Positions 56,554 to 64,000 of a stretch of DNA of 64,000 nt are shown here, one piece after another (within the stretch, counting starts at the first letter, position 1; each line of letters starts with the position of its first letter). The stretch is from Massilia sp. PDC64. Its GTDB lineage: Bacteria; Pseudomonadota; Gammaproteobacteria; Burkholderiales; Burkholderiaceae_D. The position numbers and the translations under genes are program-made. A model generated the notes under the pieces. The model was not told where the DNA came from, did not search any database, and saw only the letters and a program-made list of their open reading frames with translations. The stretch spans positions 620,001 to 684,000 of the forward strand of contig NZ_FMZS01000002.1 in NCBI RefSeq assembly GCF_900101265.1, read 5' to 3'.

Positions 56554-58624
56554 GATGCCAGCCGCTGCGCCAATCGATTTCGTCGGCGGCAGCGCTGCCG
56601 TCTGCGACGCCGTGTTGACCCGCCGGGGGGACGATCTGTATGCCGAACTGGGACGGATTGCCGGCGCGCTGCTCGCGAGCCCGCACTGCGCCTTCATCCC
56701 GGAAGGCGTCCTGCACCCGCACATGGTGGAAGGCGCGCTGCTGCAGGAAGTGCGCGCCGACGGCGTGTGCTTCGGCCGCTACGAAGTCGCAGGCCGCGCG
56801 TACAGCGTGGACGACCTGCGCCAGCTGGAAGCCTTGGCCGGCCTCACCGGCACGCTGATGCAGGTGCATTCGCTGGCCCAGCGCACGACGCACGCCTATG
56901 CCCAGGTCGAAGCGCAGCTGGCGCACCAGTCGCAGATCCTCGACCAGATCCACGAGTCCGTGCTGACGATGGACCGCATGGGCTACATCACCAGCTGGAA
57001 CAAGGGCGCCGAGCGCCTGTTCGGCTACACGGCGGTGGAAGCCGTCGGCCGCCACATCCTGTTCCTGTACGCGGACGACGACCAGGACTTCCAGGACGCC
57101 TTCGCGGAGCAGGGCGGCCGCATGATGGAAGTGCGGCGCCGGAAGAAATCGGGCGAGATCTTCTGGGCCAGCCTGTCGCTGTCGCCGCTGTGCGACCTGG
57201 AAGACCGTCCGACCGGCCTGATCGCCTACCTGACCGACATCACGGAACGCAAGCTGGCCGAGGAACGCCTGCATCACCTGGCCTATTACCAGGAACTGAC
57301 CGGCCTGCCGAACCGCACGCTGTTCGGCCGCCTCGTGGACCAGGCCCTGATGGTCGCCCAGCGCAACGAATCGACGGCCTGCGTGCTGTACCTGGACCTG
57401 AACCGCTTCAAGCTGATCAACGGCACCCTCGGCCGCAAGGTCGGCGACGACCTGCTGCGCCAGGTCGCCGAACGCCTGCGCAACGCGCTGCGCGACGAGG
57501 ACGTCGTGGCGCATCTGTCCGGCGACGAATTCGCCGTCGGCCTGTTCGACATCCGCCAGCACTTCGAGGCCACGACGGTGGCGCAAAAGCTGCAGGGCGC
57601 ACTGGAAGCCCCCTTCCTCGTGCAGGGCCACGACCTGCGCGTGGGCGCGAGCATCGGCATCTCTGTCTACCCGCAGGACGGGCAGGATGCGGAAACGCTG
57701 CTGCGCATGGCCGACATCGCGATGGAGCGCGCCAAGGAGCACGCGGAAAACCCGGACCGCAGCGTCGCGTTCTACCGCCTCGACATGAACGAGGGCATGC
57801 AGCAGCGCATGCTGATCGAATCCGGCCTGCGCCATGCCCTCGGCAACGGCGAACTGATCCTGCACTACCAGCCGAAATTCGAAATCGGTTCGAGTCGCCT
57901 GGTGGGCGCCGAGGCGCTCGTGCGCTGGAAGCATCCGGTGCGCGGCATGGTGCCGCCGATCGAATTCATCCCGCTGGCCGAGAGCACGGGCCTGATCGTG
58001 CAGGTGGGCGAATGGGTGCTGGAACAGGCGTGCGCCCAGGCCGCGATCTGGCAACGCGCGGGCCTGCCGCCGTTCCGCCTGGCCGTGAACGTGTCCGCAC
58101 GCGAATTCACGCCGTCGTTGCCGGGCCGCGTGGCGGAAACCCTGCGCCGCTACCGCCTGGACGCGCACTGGCTGGAACTGGAGATCACGGAAAGCACGCT
58201 GATGCACGACATCGAGCACGTGATCGCCATCATGGACCGCATCAGCGCACTGGGCGTGGCGCTGTCGCTGGACGATTTCGGCACGGGCTATTCGAGCCTG
58301 TCGTACCTGAAGCGCTTCCCGATCGACACGCTCAAAATTGACCGCTCCTTCACGACCGGCATCCCGCAGGACCCGAGCGATTGCGCGATCGCGAGCACCA
58401 TCATCGGCATGGGCCGCAAGCTGGGGCACCGCGTCATCGCCGAAGGGGTGGAGACGCTGGAACAGCTGGAATTCCTGCGCCAGGCCGGGTGCGACGAGGT
58501 GCAGGGCTATCTGTATGGGAAGCCGTTGCCGGCCTACGAGTTCGAGAAGAGTTTGCGGGAGAACTGGCTGTTGATGGGCATGGGGGAGGCGTCGACCGTC
58601 CGTTTGCTGCCCGTGGGGCAATGA
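56546..58624 (+). CDS. PAS-GGDEF-EAL protein, c-di-GMP phosphodiesterase likely
   Basis: 692 residues. A GAF-like region (about 20-120) precedes a PAS domain (about 130-250; [24 protein letters not shown]) and the [12 protein letters not shown] linker. The GGDEF domain (about 255-415) has SGDEF instead of GGDEF in [13 protein letters not shown]; the change makes cyclase activity uncertain. The EAL domain (about 430-680) is intact: [29 protein letters not shown] and the late AEGVET. Net phosphodiesterase activity is the more likely outcome. Overlaps the HDOD gene by 8 bases. Confidence 0.92.
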   Translation: MSKMPAAAPIDFVGGSAAVCDAVLTRRGDDLYAELGRIAGALLASPHCAFIPEGVLHPHMVEGALLQEVRADGVCFGRYEVAGRAYSVDDLRQLEALAGLTGTLMQVHSLAQRTTHAYAQVEAQLAHQSQILDQIHESVLTMDRMGYITSWNKGAERLFGYTAVEAVGRHILFLYADDDQDFQDAFAEQGGRMMEVRRRKKSGEIFWASLSLSPLCDLEDRPTGLIAYLTDITERKLAEERLHHLAYYQELTGLPNRTLFGRLVDQALMVAQRNESTACVLYLDLNRFKLINGTLGRKVGDDLLRQVAERLRNALRDEDVVAHLSGDEFAVGLFDIRQHFEATTVAQKLQGALEAPFLVQGHDLRVGASIGISVYPQDGQDAETLLRMADIAMERAKEHAENPDRSVAFYRLDMNEGMQQRMLIESGLRHALGNGELILHYQPKFEIGSSRLVGAEALVRWKHPVRGMVPPIEFIPLAESTGLIVQVGEWVLEQACAQAAIWQRAGLPPFRLAVNVSAREFTPSLPGRVAETLRRYRLDAHWLELEITESTLMHDIEHVIAIMDRISALGVALSLDDFGTGYSSLSYLKRFPIDTLKIDRSFTTGIPQDPSDCAIASTIIGMGRKLGHRVIAEGVETLEQLEFLRQAGCDEVQGYLYGKPLPAYEFEKSLRENWLLMGMGEASTVRLLPVGQ

Positions 58625-58648
58625 TTTATGTATAATGCCGGTTCCTCA

Positions 58649-58738
58649 GGAAGCGTGGCCGAGTGGTTGAAGGCAGCAGTCTTGAAAACTGCCGACGGGG
58701 GAACCCGTTCGTGAGTTCGAATCTCACCGCTTCCGCCA
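58649..58738 (+). tRNA. tRNA-Ser (anticodon UGA)
   Basis: 90-base class II cloverleaf with long variable arm and encoded CCA. Acceptor GGAAGCG pairs with CGCTTCC; anticodon loop CTTGAAA reads TGA at 58683-58685; T arm GAGTTCGAATCTC. A TATAAT hexamer lies at 58631-58636 just upstream, and the terminator follows at 58751. Confidence 0.97.
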
Positions 58739-58750
58739 GGAAACAAAAGA

Positions 58751-58774
58751 AACCGCCCTGAGGCGGTTTTTTTG
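58751..58774 (+). terminator. Intrinsic terminator of tRNA-Ser
   Basis: AACCGCC (58751-58757) pairs with GGCGGTT (58762-58768), 4-base loop, then a T run. Confidence 0.9.
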
Positions 58775-59189
58775 TTTCCTAGCGGAAGCGAGGAGGGTGC
58801 CTGCGCGTCCTCCGAAGCGCCACTTTGCTGTCCGCGCAGTGGACAGCGCCGCAGGCACATACCGAATAGGCTGATCAGACGACGCCGACTGCCCCAGCCT
58901 TGACCCGGCCGCTCGTCATATTCGCGTTCGAATTCTCGATTTAAATCTTCAGTCACGGGAATTGGTAACGATCTCCGGATGATTAATTCTCGCGCAAATT
59001 CACACGGGTTTATTTCAACAACGTTCCGGCCAAAGCTAATTCAGTAAGCCCGTTTCCACTCCCGGATAAGACGGAATATCGCAAAATATTGCACCCCGTT
59101 TTTCGTTTGTATTCCTATTTCTTTATGCTAGAGTTTTTGCCGCGTCATTCCGGCGTCAGTAATCCGATCCGATGATTTGGAGGACATAC
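58775..59189. other. Gene-free region upstream of the DUF4214/SASA gene
   Basis: About 415 bases. The first half is GC-rich, the second half AT-rich (about 58960-59150), as expected for a promoter region of a surface-protein gene. I see no conserved RNA. An antisense ORF runs across the tRNA and its first part, but it is an artefact of the tRNA sequence. Confidence 0.5.
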
Positions 59190-61220
59190 ATGTTCCACGG
59201 CTTTTCCGTCCGCAATAAAACTGCGGCATTGACTCTTTTTGCCACTTCATTTGCCCTGCATGCGGTCGCATATGCAACGCCGCCCGAAAACCCGGTGCTC
59301 GCCTCCATGGATCCGGGCAGTTTCATCGGCGTGCGCACCAATGAAATCTTCCAGCGCGACATGCCGCAGAACACGGCGATCATTACGGTGAAATGGAAAA
59401 CGCCCGGTCCCACGTCGACGTTCCGCTACTACGTGGTGTCGCTGCTCGATGACACCTATACGAGCCGGGTGCGGGTCCTGAAGGAGGGGTCTTATTCCGG
59501 CACTGGCCTGTTTACGTTCGCTCTCGGGCCGCAGGCGAAGGACAAGAAAATCCGGGTGTCGCTCTATAACTCGAGCATGTCGGAAATTGCACGTTGGGAC
59601 AGCCCCCTCTTCAACGTCGGTGAAGTCTTCGTGGTCGCTGGCCAGAGCAATGCGGCAAGCTTCGGCCATGTGGATTCGGATCTGGATACGGTTGCCGATC
59701 CGAGACACCGCAGCGTGACGCCGGCTGCGCTCAATTCGACGCTGCCCAGTCCCGCCAGCACCTGGACCACGTTGTATGCGCAAACGGACGACCCGTCGCA
59801 CATCAATGCCGGGGCAAGCCCCGACAATGGTTCTCCATGGTTGGCCTTTGCGAAGGAACTGAACGCCAAACTGGGCGGGACCGTGCCGGTCGCTATCCTC
59901 AATGTGGCGGTGGGCGGTTCTCCGATGGAGTGGTGGCAGAGACAGGATGCATTAGGCGGGAAAACGTATCCAAACGAAATATATTCGTATCCAAGACTGT
60001 TGCAAGCCGGTCAGACGCTGACGCGATTGACGCCAGGCGGCGGCACGATGTGTAGTTTCCGTGCTGTCCTGTGGCATCAGGGCGAAGCGAATTCCGATCG
60101 GAGTTTGACCGCGGTGTCAGCAGCAGGTTACGGGCCTGCCGACAGGAAATATTATGCGTGGGCGCTGGACGAGGCTGCCCGGGACTTCCGCGACGATACC
60201 GGCTGTGCCCAGCCGTGGATGGTGGCGACGGTGACCTGGGTCGACCAATACAATTACATTTATGACCAGGGTAGCGCCGACGACAAGTTCAAAACGGAAG
60301 CCGAAATCCGTGCCGCGCAACGTCATTTGTGGAGTCGTGCCCCCGTGTCGGGTGCACCCGTATTCAAGCCGGGTCCCGATACCGACATGATGAACGGCGA
60401 GGGCCCCGCATACGGCCAGCCGGGGTATCGCTATGCCGGCGACCTCGGTTTTCCTGGCCTGCACATGTCGGGCAAGGGCCTTCAGTTGCACGGCAAGCTG
60501 TGGGCCCGGAACGTCGCGAATCTGATCAATTCCTCGCTCCCCATCAATAACCTGGACCCGACGCTGCCGGCAGACCTGTTTTCGGGTACCAACGTCAACC
60601 CGGGTTCGTCGATCCCCGAAGTGGCGACGGTGTGGCAGGCATTCAAGGATTCGATGGGCCGCAATGACAACGACATCCTGTACGATAATGAAGGCTTGCG
60701 TTATTGGGTCCAGGCGCTGGTCATCAATCCGAATCTGGATCTCGCCAGTAACTTCGTGGCTTCGGACGAGCGCTATGTCCGCGATACGTTCCAGAACACC
60801 CTGGGCCGCCGCCCGGCGGTGTGGGAAACGAAGTATTGGCTGAACAGGCTGTTCCTGAACACCGTAACGCGTGCCGACCTGCCGATGCCGGCCAATGTCG
60901 GCTACGAGAATTCCCTCAGCGTCAACGGGAAAAAAGTCTTTCGACTGTTCGTGAATGTCATGGGCCGTAACCTGGACGAGATCAAGCAGGATTCGGCAGG
61001 GCTCGCATATTGGACCAGTGTTCTGGACAATAATCAGGCGACCGAATCGCAGATCGCGGATTCGTTCCGTTCGTCCGCGGAGTATCGCGTGCGGAACGCT
61101 TTCGTCAAGTCATTCAACCGTCAGCCGACCCCGGCGGAACTGAACAACTATATGTCGGGCCTGGGCTCGAAGACGGACGCCGCGCTGGCCGAAGAGATCT
61201 GGCAAAACGAGAAGCCGTGA
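59190..61220 (+). CDS. Secreted sialate O-acetylesterase-like (SASA) protein with C-terminal DUF4214
   Basis: 676 residues. Signal peptide of about 29 residues, cleaved after AYA. An Ig-like strand region (about 40-145) is followed by an SGNH/SASA esterase domain with VAGQSNAAS (nucleophile S153), LWHQGEAN near 294 and a catalytic histidine in GLHMSGKG near 424. This pattern fits carbohydrate acetylesterases. Residues about 470-676 are DUF4214-type repeats (FKDSMGRNDNDILYDNEGLRYW, FQNTLGRRPAVWETKYW, FRLFVNVMGRNLDEIKQ), which recur in S-layer and EPS-associated proteins. The ATG at 59190 has GGAGGA 5-10 bases upstream. Probably deacetylates an exported glycan. Convergent with another DUF4214 gene. 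Confidence 0.88.
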   Translation: MFHGFSVRNKTAALTLFATSFALHAVAYATPPENPVLASMDPGSFIGVRTNEIFQRDMPQNTAIITVKWKTPGPTSTFRYYVVSLLDDTYTSRVRVLKEGSYSGTGLFTFALGPQAKDKKIRVSLYNSSMSEIARWDSPLFNVGEVFVVAGQSNAASFGHVDSDLDTVADPRHRSVTPAALNSTLPSPASTWTTLYAQTDDPSHINAGASPDNGSPWLAFAKELNAKLGGTVPVAILNVAVGGSPMEWWQRQDALGGKTYPNEIYSYPRLLQAGQTLTRLTPGGGTMCSFRAVLWHQGEANSDRSLTAVSAAGYGPADRKYYAWALDEAARDFRDDTGCAQPWMVATVTWVDQYNYIYDQGSADDKFKTEAEIRAAQRHLWSRAPVSGAPVFKPGPDTDMMNGEGPAYGQPGYRYAGDLGFPGLHMSGKGLQLHGKLWARNVANLINSSLPINNLDPTLPADLFSGTNVNPGSSIPEVATVWQAFKDSMGRNDNDILYDNEGLRYWVQALVINPNLDLASNFVASDERYVRDTFQNTLGRRPAVWETKYWLNRLFLNTVTRADLPMPANVGYENSLSVNGKKVFRLFVNVMGRNLDEIKQDSAGLAYWTSVLDNNQATESQIADSFRSSAEYRVRNAFVKSFNRQPTPAELNNYMSGLGSKTDAALAEEIWQNEKP

Positions 61221-61226
61221 GGCCAT

Positions 61227-61255
61227 GGCCCGGCGCCCATCCCGGGCGCCGGGCC
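61227..61255. terminator. Perfect hairpin between convergent DUF4214 genes
   Basis: A 12-bp perfect stem (61227-61238 with 61244-61255) and a 5-base loop, 6 bases after one stop and 8 before the other. No U tract, so it could act in both directions by blocking or stabilising 3' ends. Confidence 0.7.
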
Positions 61256-61263
61256 GCACCGAA

Positions 61264-62877
61264 TCAGTGCCCCGTGCACAGGTCGCTGTCGATGTTCGTT
61301 CCCGCCTGCAGGGTGCCGCTCGCATGTCCTGCGCCGATCGCATTCCTGACCATGATGCCGTTGTTGCAGGCCAGCCTGATGTTGACGCCATTGGGACGAT
61401 CGGACGGTTGGGACATCGCGACGACGTTGAGGCTGTTCCCGCTCGTCGCCGCGTTCAGCATGCCGTCCACGACGATGCCGGCCTGTACCTGGACCGTCTG
61501 GTTGACGTCTCCCAGGATCGTCCTGTTGTTGCTGATCTGCCCGCCGGAGCCGCAATGCCCGTCACGGGATACGGCACAATTCGGCGGCGCCCACGAACCT
61601 GTGCCATTGAACAGCATGATGTCGGAATGCTGGTTTTTGCCTGCAAAAATCGTGTTATTCGTGAAGCCGGAGCCCGAGAACGAGCAGGAGCCCGGAGAAG
61701 AATAGAGGCATTGGATCGCATCCAGGCCCAGGGAACCGTATGCGGAATGCCCGGCATGGAGGATCACGTTGTTCGACGCGGTGCTGGACTGGTTCGAACC
61801 ATCGTGGCCGAACATGACGATGCCGACGTCGGTCGGATCCACGATGTCGTTTTGCTGGATGGTCGCACCCGTGATGTGGTTGGAAATGCCGTCGGCCCAG
61901 GGAATCAGCGTGCCGTCGCCATAGTGGCGCTGGGCGTACCCCGTCGTCAGGTTGTTGTAGATGAACACGGTACCGTTGAACGCCGTCGGCGATGTCGGAA
62001 TCGGCGGGGTCGGCACCGGGAACGTGGCGATATGCGTGGCCGACAGCGGCGCGTCGCTGCGCACGCCCTGGATCGTACCGCCATTGCCGCCGACATAATT
62101 AATATTTGGGAAGACGTTCGCCTGCTGGTCCCCCTGTGTCGGTAACGTCGACTTGAAACGGTCGCGTCCACCCGACACCCAGACGTTGCGCACGGTAGAG
62201 CCCGGCTCCATGACGATCAGAATGCCCGGCGTCGCACTGTCACGGACGATACGGGCCTGGCGCGCGTACATCGTGCGGTCATACCCGCCGGCCGTTTCGA
62301 GAACCTTGCCGGCCGGGACGGTCAACGTGGACGTCAGGTACACGACCGTACGCGGCGGCAGGCTGCACACGGCGTTGTTGCTGAGGCACGATTCGAGCTG
62401 GGCCTGGGTCCAGGTCCCGGAGCCTGTGTCGAGAGGACGCTTGGGAGCGCCGATCGGGTCGTACCCATTGCCGGCACAGATCGCAGGGACGAGGGAAACG
62501 AATTCCTGGCTGCCGATGAAGGACTGGACCATTTCCGTCACCGTGTGGCCGGACTTCAGGCTGTTCACCCAAAAACTGTACCCGGACGGATCCGGCTCGC
62601 GGCTGAAAATGGCCCGGTAGACCGTCAAGACCTGCTCTTCCGGGATATAGCCCTTGGATGTGTATTCCTGCGACTGAAAAACGTTCAGGGCCAGGGTTTG
62701 CAGCGAGCCGGCCGAGCAGCCGGCGGACAATGCGTAATTCGTCGCGCCCTGCCAGCCGCCGCTATCCGGTGCGCGCCCCAGGCCTTCCGTATATTGTTTG
62801 GCGATGAACTGGGAAGGGACAGCCGCAAAACATTGGGCGCTGACCAGGCCGGCCAACAGCAATGAATTCCTGAGCAT
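61264..62877 (-). CDS. Secreted DUF4214 protein with right-handed beta-helix
   Basis: 537 residues. Signal peptide 1-18 (ending CFA). DUF4214 domain about 20-135 (QYTEGLGRAPDSGGWQGATNY, TVYRAIFSREPDPSGYSFWVNSL), then a pectate-lyase-like parallel beta-helix (about 180-530) with repeating strands rich in Asn, Gly, Thr and Val (TVRNVWVSGGRDRF, ITGATIQQNDIVDPTDVGIVMFG, FTNNTIFAGKNQHSDI). Several cysteines probably form disulfides. Predicted to be an extracellular carbohydrate-binding or -cleaving protein; no catalytic set was recognised. AAGGA precedes the start on the minus strand. Here DUF4214 is N-terminal, while in the convergent gene it is C-terminal. Confidence 0.86.
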   Translation of the reverse strand: MLRNSLLLAGLVSAQCFAAVPSQFIAKQYTEGLGRAPDSGGWQGATNYALSAGCSAGSLQTLALNVFQSQEYTSKGYIPEEQVLTVYRAIFSREPDPSGYSFWVNSLKSGHTVTEMVQSFIGSQEFVSLVPAICAGNGYDPIGAPKRPLDTGSGTWTQAQLESCLSNNAVCSLPPRTVVYLTSTLTVPAGKVLETAGGYDRTMYARQARIVRDSATPGILIVMEPGSTVRNVWVSGGRDRFKSTLPTQGDQQANVFPNINYVGGNGGTIQGVRSDAPLSATHIATFPVPTPPIPTSPTAFNGTVFIYNNLTTGYAQRHYGDGTLIPWADGISNHITGATIQQNDIVDPTDVGIVMFGHDGSNQSSTASNNVILHAGHSAYGSLGLDAIQCLYSSPGSCSFSGSGFTNNTIFAGKNQHSDIMLFNGTGSWAPPNCAVSRDGHCGSGGQISNNRTILGDVNQTVQVQAGIVVDGMLNAATSGNSLNVVAMSQPSDRPNGVNIRLACNNGIMVRNAIGAGHASGTLQAGTNIDSDLCTGH

Positions 62878-62969
62878 ACGATTCCTTGACTAAATAAAAG
62901 GTGGATATTTGCAATGACCTGATCGGGATATTGCAAATCCAAGATAGCACAGGGAATTCGAAGGAAATC

Positions 62970-63041
62970 TCACCAATTATTATGAGTAAAACGAGCGAAT
63001 TGCGCCGCCAATTGAAACGCGCGCGTATTCATAATTGGTGA
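62970..63041. repeat. Widely spaced inverted repeat upstream of the beta-helix gene
   Basis: TCACCAATTAT (62970-62980) and ATAATTGGTGA (63031-63041) are perfect 11-bp inverted copies 50 bases apart, about 95-165 bases upstream of the gene. It could be two operator half-sites in opposite orientation, or the stem of a cruciform or leader hairpin. Confidence 0.65.
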
Positions 63042-63083
63042 AATTCGGATTTTCTTGCCATTTACACTGGTGAGGATGGATTA

Positions 63084-64000
63084 TCATCCGTGCGCCATTG
63101 CCGGAATCCGGTCGAACCACGGCTGCACGCTTTCCAGTTGCCGCGCCACCTGCAACAACCGATCCTCGCTCCCAAACGGCCCCATGAATTGCACCCCCAG
63201 CGGCAATCCCTCCGCCGTCCAGTGCAACGGCACGTTCATCGACGGCGTCCCGGTCAGATTCGACAACTGCGTGAACGGCACATAACGCAAATTGTCGGCC
63301 GCAATCTTGTCGACCGCCTTGTCGAGCAACCCGAGCCGCGCCAGCACGCCCAGGATGCCGGTCCCGTGCAGGAAGCCCAGCAACCGCTGCTCCGCCGCCG
63401 ACGGATCGCCCGTCCCATGCGCGATCGGCGGATGCGCCAGGGTCGGCGTCAGGAACAGGTCGTAGCGCCCGAAGTACTCGCCCACCACGCGCGAAAATTC
63501 GTTCCAGCGATTCAGCTCCGTCGTCAGCCGCGTGGCCGACACGTTGTCGCCCAGCGTGACGAGAATCCGGTTCATCAGCTCCACCTCGTCGGGCCGCGCA
63601 CCCAGCGCCTGCGCCCGCCGGACCATCGCCGGGATCTGCCCGAAGTACACATGCAGATAGCTCTTCGCGAGCGCGGCGCCGTCGATGGCGGGCGCCGCTT
63701 CCTCGACGTCGTGGCCCAGCTGCGCCAACAGCGCCGCCGTCCGCTCGACCGCGCGCACGGCTTCCGGATGCACGTCGGTGCCGATCGGCGACGCGGTCGA
63801 ATACCCGATGCGCAGCTTGCCCGGATCACGTCGCATCAGCTCGACATAAGGCGCGGCCGGCGGCGCAATGACGAACGGATCGCCCGGTTCCGCACCGTGC
63901 AGCACGTCGAGCGCGAGCGCCGAATCGCGCACGCTGCGCGAGATGACGCCTTCGCTGGACGCGCCGAACCAGACTTCGCCGATGCCCGGCCCGGACGACA
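63084..64000 (-). CDS. Amidase family protein, C-terminal part (5' end outside window)
   Basis: About 305 C-terminal residues are visible, and the frame remains open to the window edge. The upstream bases encode a SSGPGIGEVWFGASSEGVIS region followed by SRSVRDSALALDVLHG, which is the amidase-signature family layout just after the catalytic serines. NLTGTPSMNVPLHWTAEGLPLGVQF near the end is the conserved C-terminal motif. The closest relatives known to me include 6-aminohexanoate cyclic-dimer hydrolase-like amidases; the actual substrate cannot be told. It lies 206 bases upstream of the beta-helix gene on the same strand. Confidence 0.88.
   Translation of the reverse strand, partial: SSGPGIGEVWFGASSEGVISRSVRDSALALDVLHGAEPGDPFVIAPPAAPYVELMRRDPGKLRIGYSTASPIGTDVHPEAVRAVERTAALLAQLGHDVEEAAPAIDGAALAKSYLHVYFGQIPAMVRRAQALGARPDEVELMNRILVTLGDNVSATRLTTELNRWNEFSRVVGEYFGRYDLFLTPTLAHPPIAHGTGDPSAAEQRLLGFLHGTGILGVLARLGLLDKAVDKIAADNLRYVPFTQLSNLTGTPSMNVPLHWTAEGLPLGVQFMGPFGSEDRLLQVARQLESVQPWFDRIPAMAHG

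Noticed and set aside
58534..58956. 140-residue minus-strand ORF across tRNA-Ser
   Set aside because: Much of it is the antisense translation of the tRNA-Ser gene (GEIRTHERVPPSAVFKTAAF), a known mis-annotation pattern.

Overview
The window is 64 kb of GC-rich bacterial chromosome. It carries a beta-proteobacterial gene set, most likely from Massilia or a close Oxalobacteraceae relative. The reasons are the codon use, the gene orders ribBX-ribH-nusB and dnaX-ybaB-recR, a ZTP-type riboswitch in front of glyA, minor pilins of the PilV/W/X/E/FimT kind, and DUF4214 proteins. The genus is an inference; no rRNA gene is present to fix it.

Layout. 1-4.6 kb: the end of an alpha-2-macroglobulin-like gene, pbpC and a convergent 5'-nucleotidase. 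4.7-11.6 kb: a type VI secretion (T6SS) cargo island. It holds a small lytic-transglycosylase-like protein, VgrG, a DUF4123 adaptor, a DUF3304 protein (probable immunity) and a Tle1-like lipase. Base composition drops sharply inside the 3' end of vgrG and stays AT-richer until a terminator next to tRNA-Lys. 11.6-17.1 kb: the minus-strand ybgC-tolQRAB-pal-cpoB operon and tRNA-Lys. 17.2-20.1 kb: an SDR gene, then riboswitch-glyA-nrdR. 20.2-23.5 kb: five overlapping minor pilin genes. 23.5-32.7 kb: riboflavin genes ribD, ribE, ribBX, ribH with nusB, interrupted by an S9 and an M16 peptidase. 32.8-36.7 kb: a lytic transglycosylase, a UbiD-type decarboxylase, the 4.5S RNA and a secreted unknown. 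36.7-40.2 kb: dnaX-ybaB-yciI-like-recR. 40.4-45.5 kb: a glycosyltransferase, a DUF2334 deacetylase-like protein, a lipoprotein and a penicillin-acylase-family hydrolase. 45.5-58.6 kb: signalling. This part has a hybrid histidine kinase with a REC-PAS-GGDEF-EAL partner, cstA-ybdD divergent from a NarL-type two-component pair, and an HDOD/GGDEF-EAL pair. 58.6-64 kb: tRNA-Ser, two convergent DUF4214 surface or secreted proteins, and the end of an amidase gene.

How the parts work together. The tol-pal operon, PbpC, the lytic transglycosylase and the A2M-like protein all act on the envelope. The T6SS island is a self-contained delivery set: spike, adaptor, effector and immunity. The riboflavin genes cover the pathway except an active GTP cyclohydrolase II, because the RibA half of RibBX lacks its zinc cysteines. 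The 53.2 kb region looks like a regulatory switch in which a tandem palindrome could link the NarL-type pair to cstA. No CRISPR array, insertion sequence or prophage was seen.
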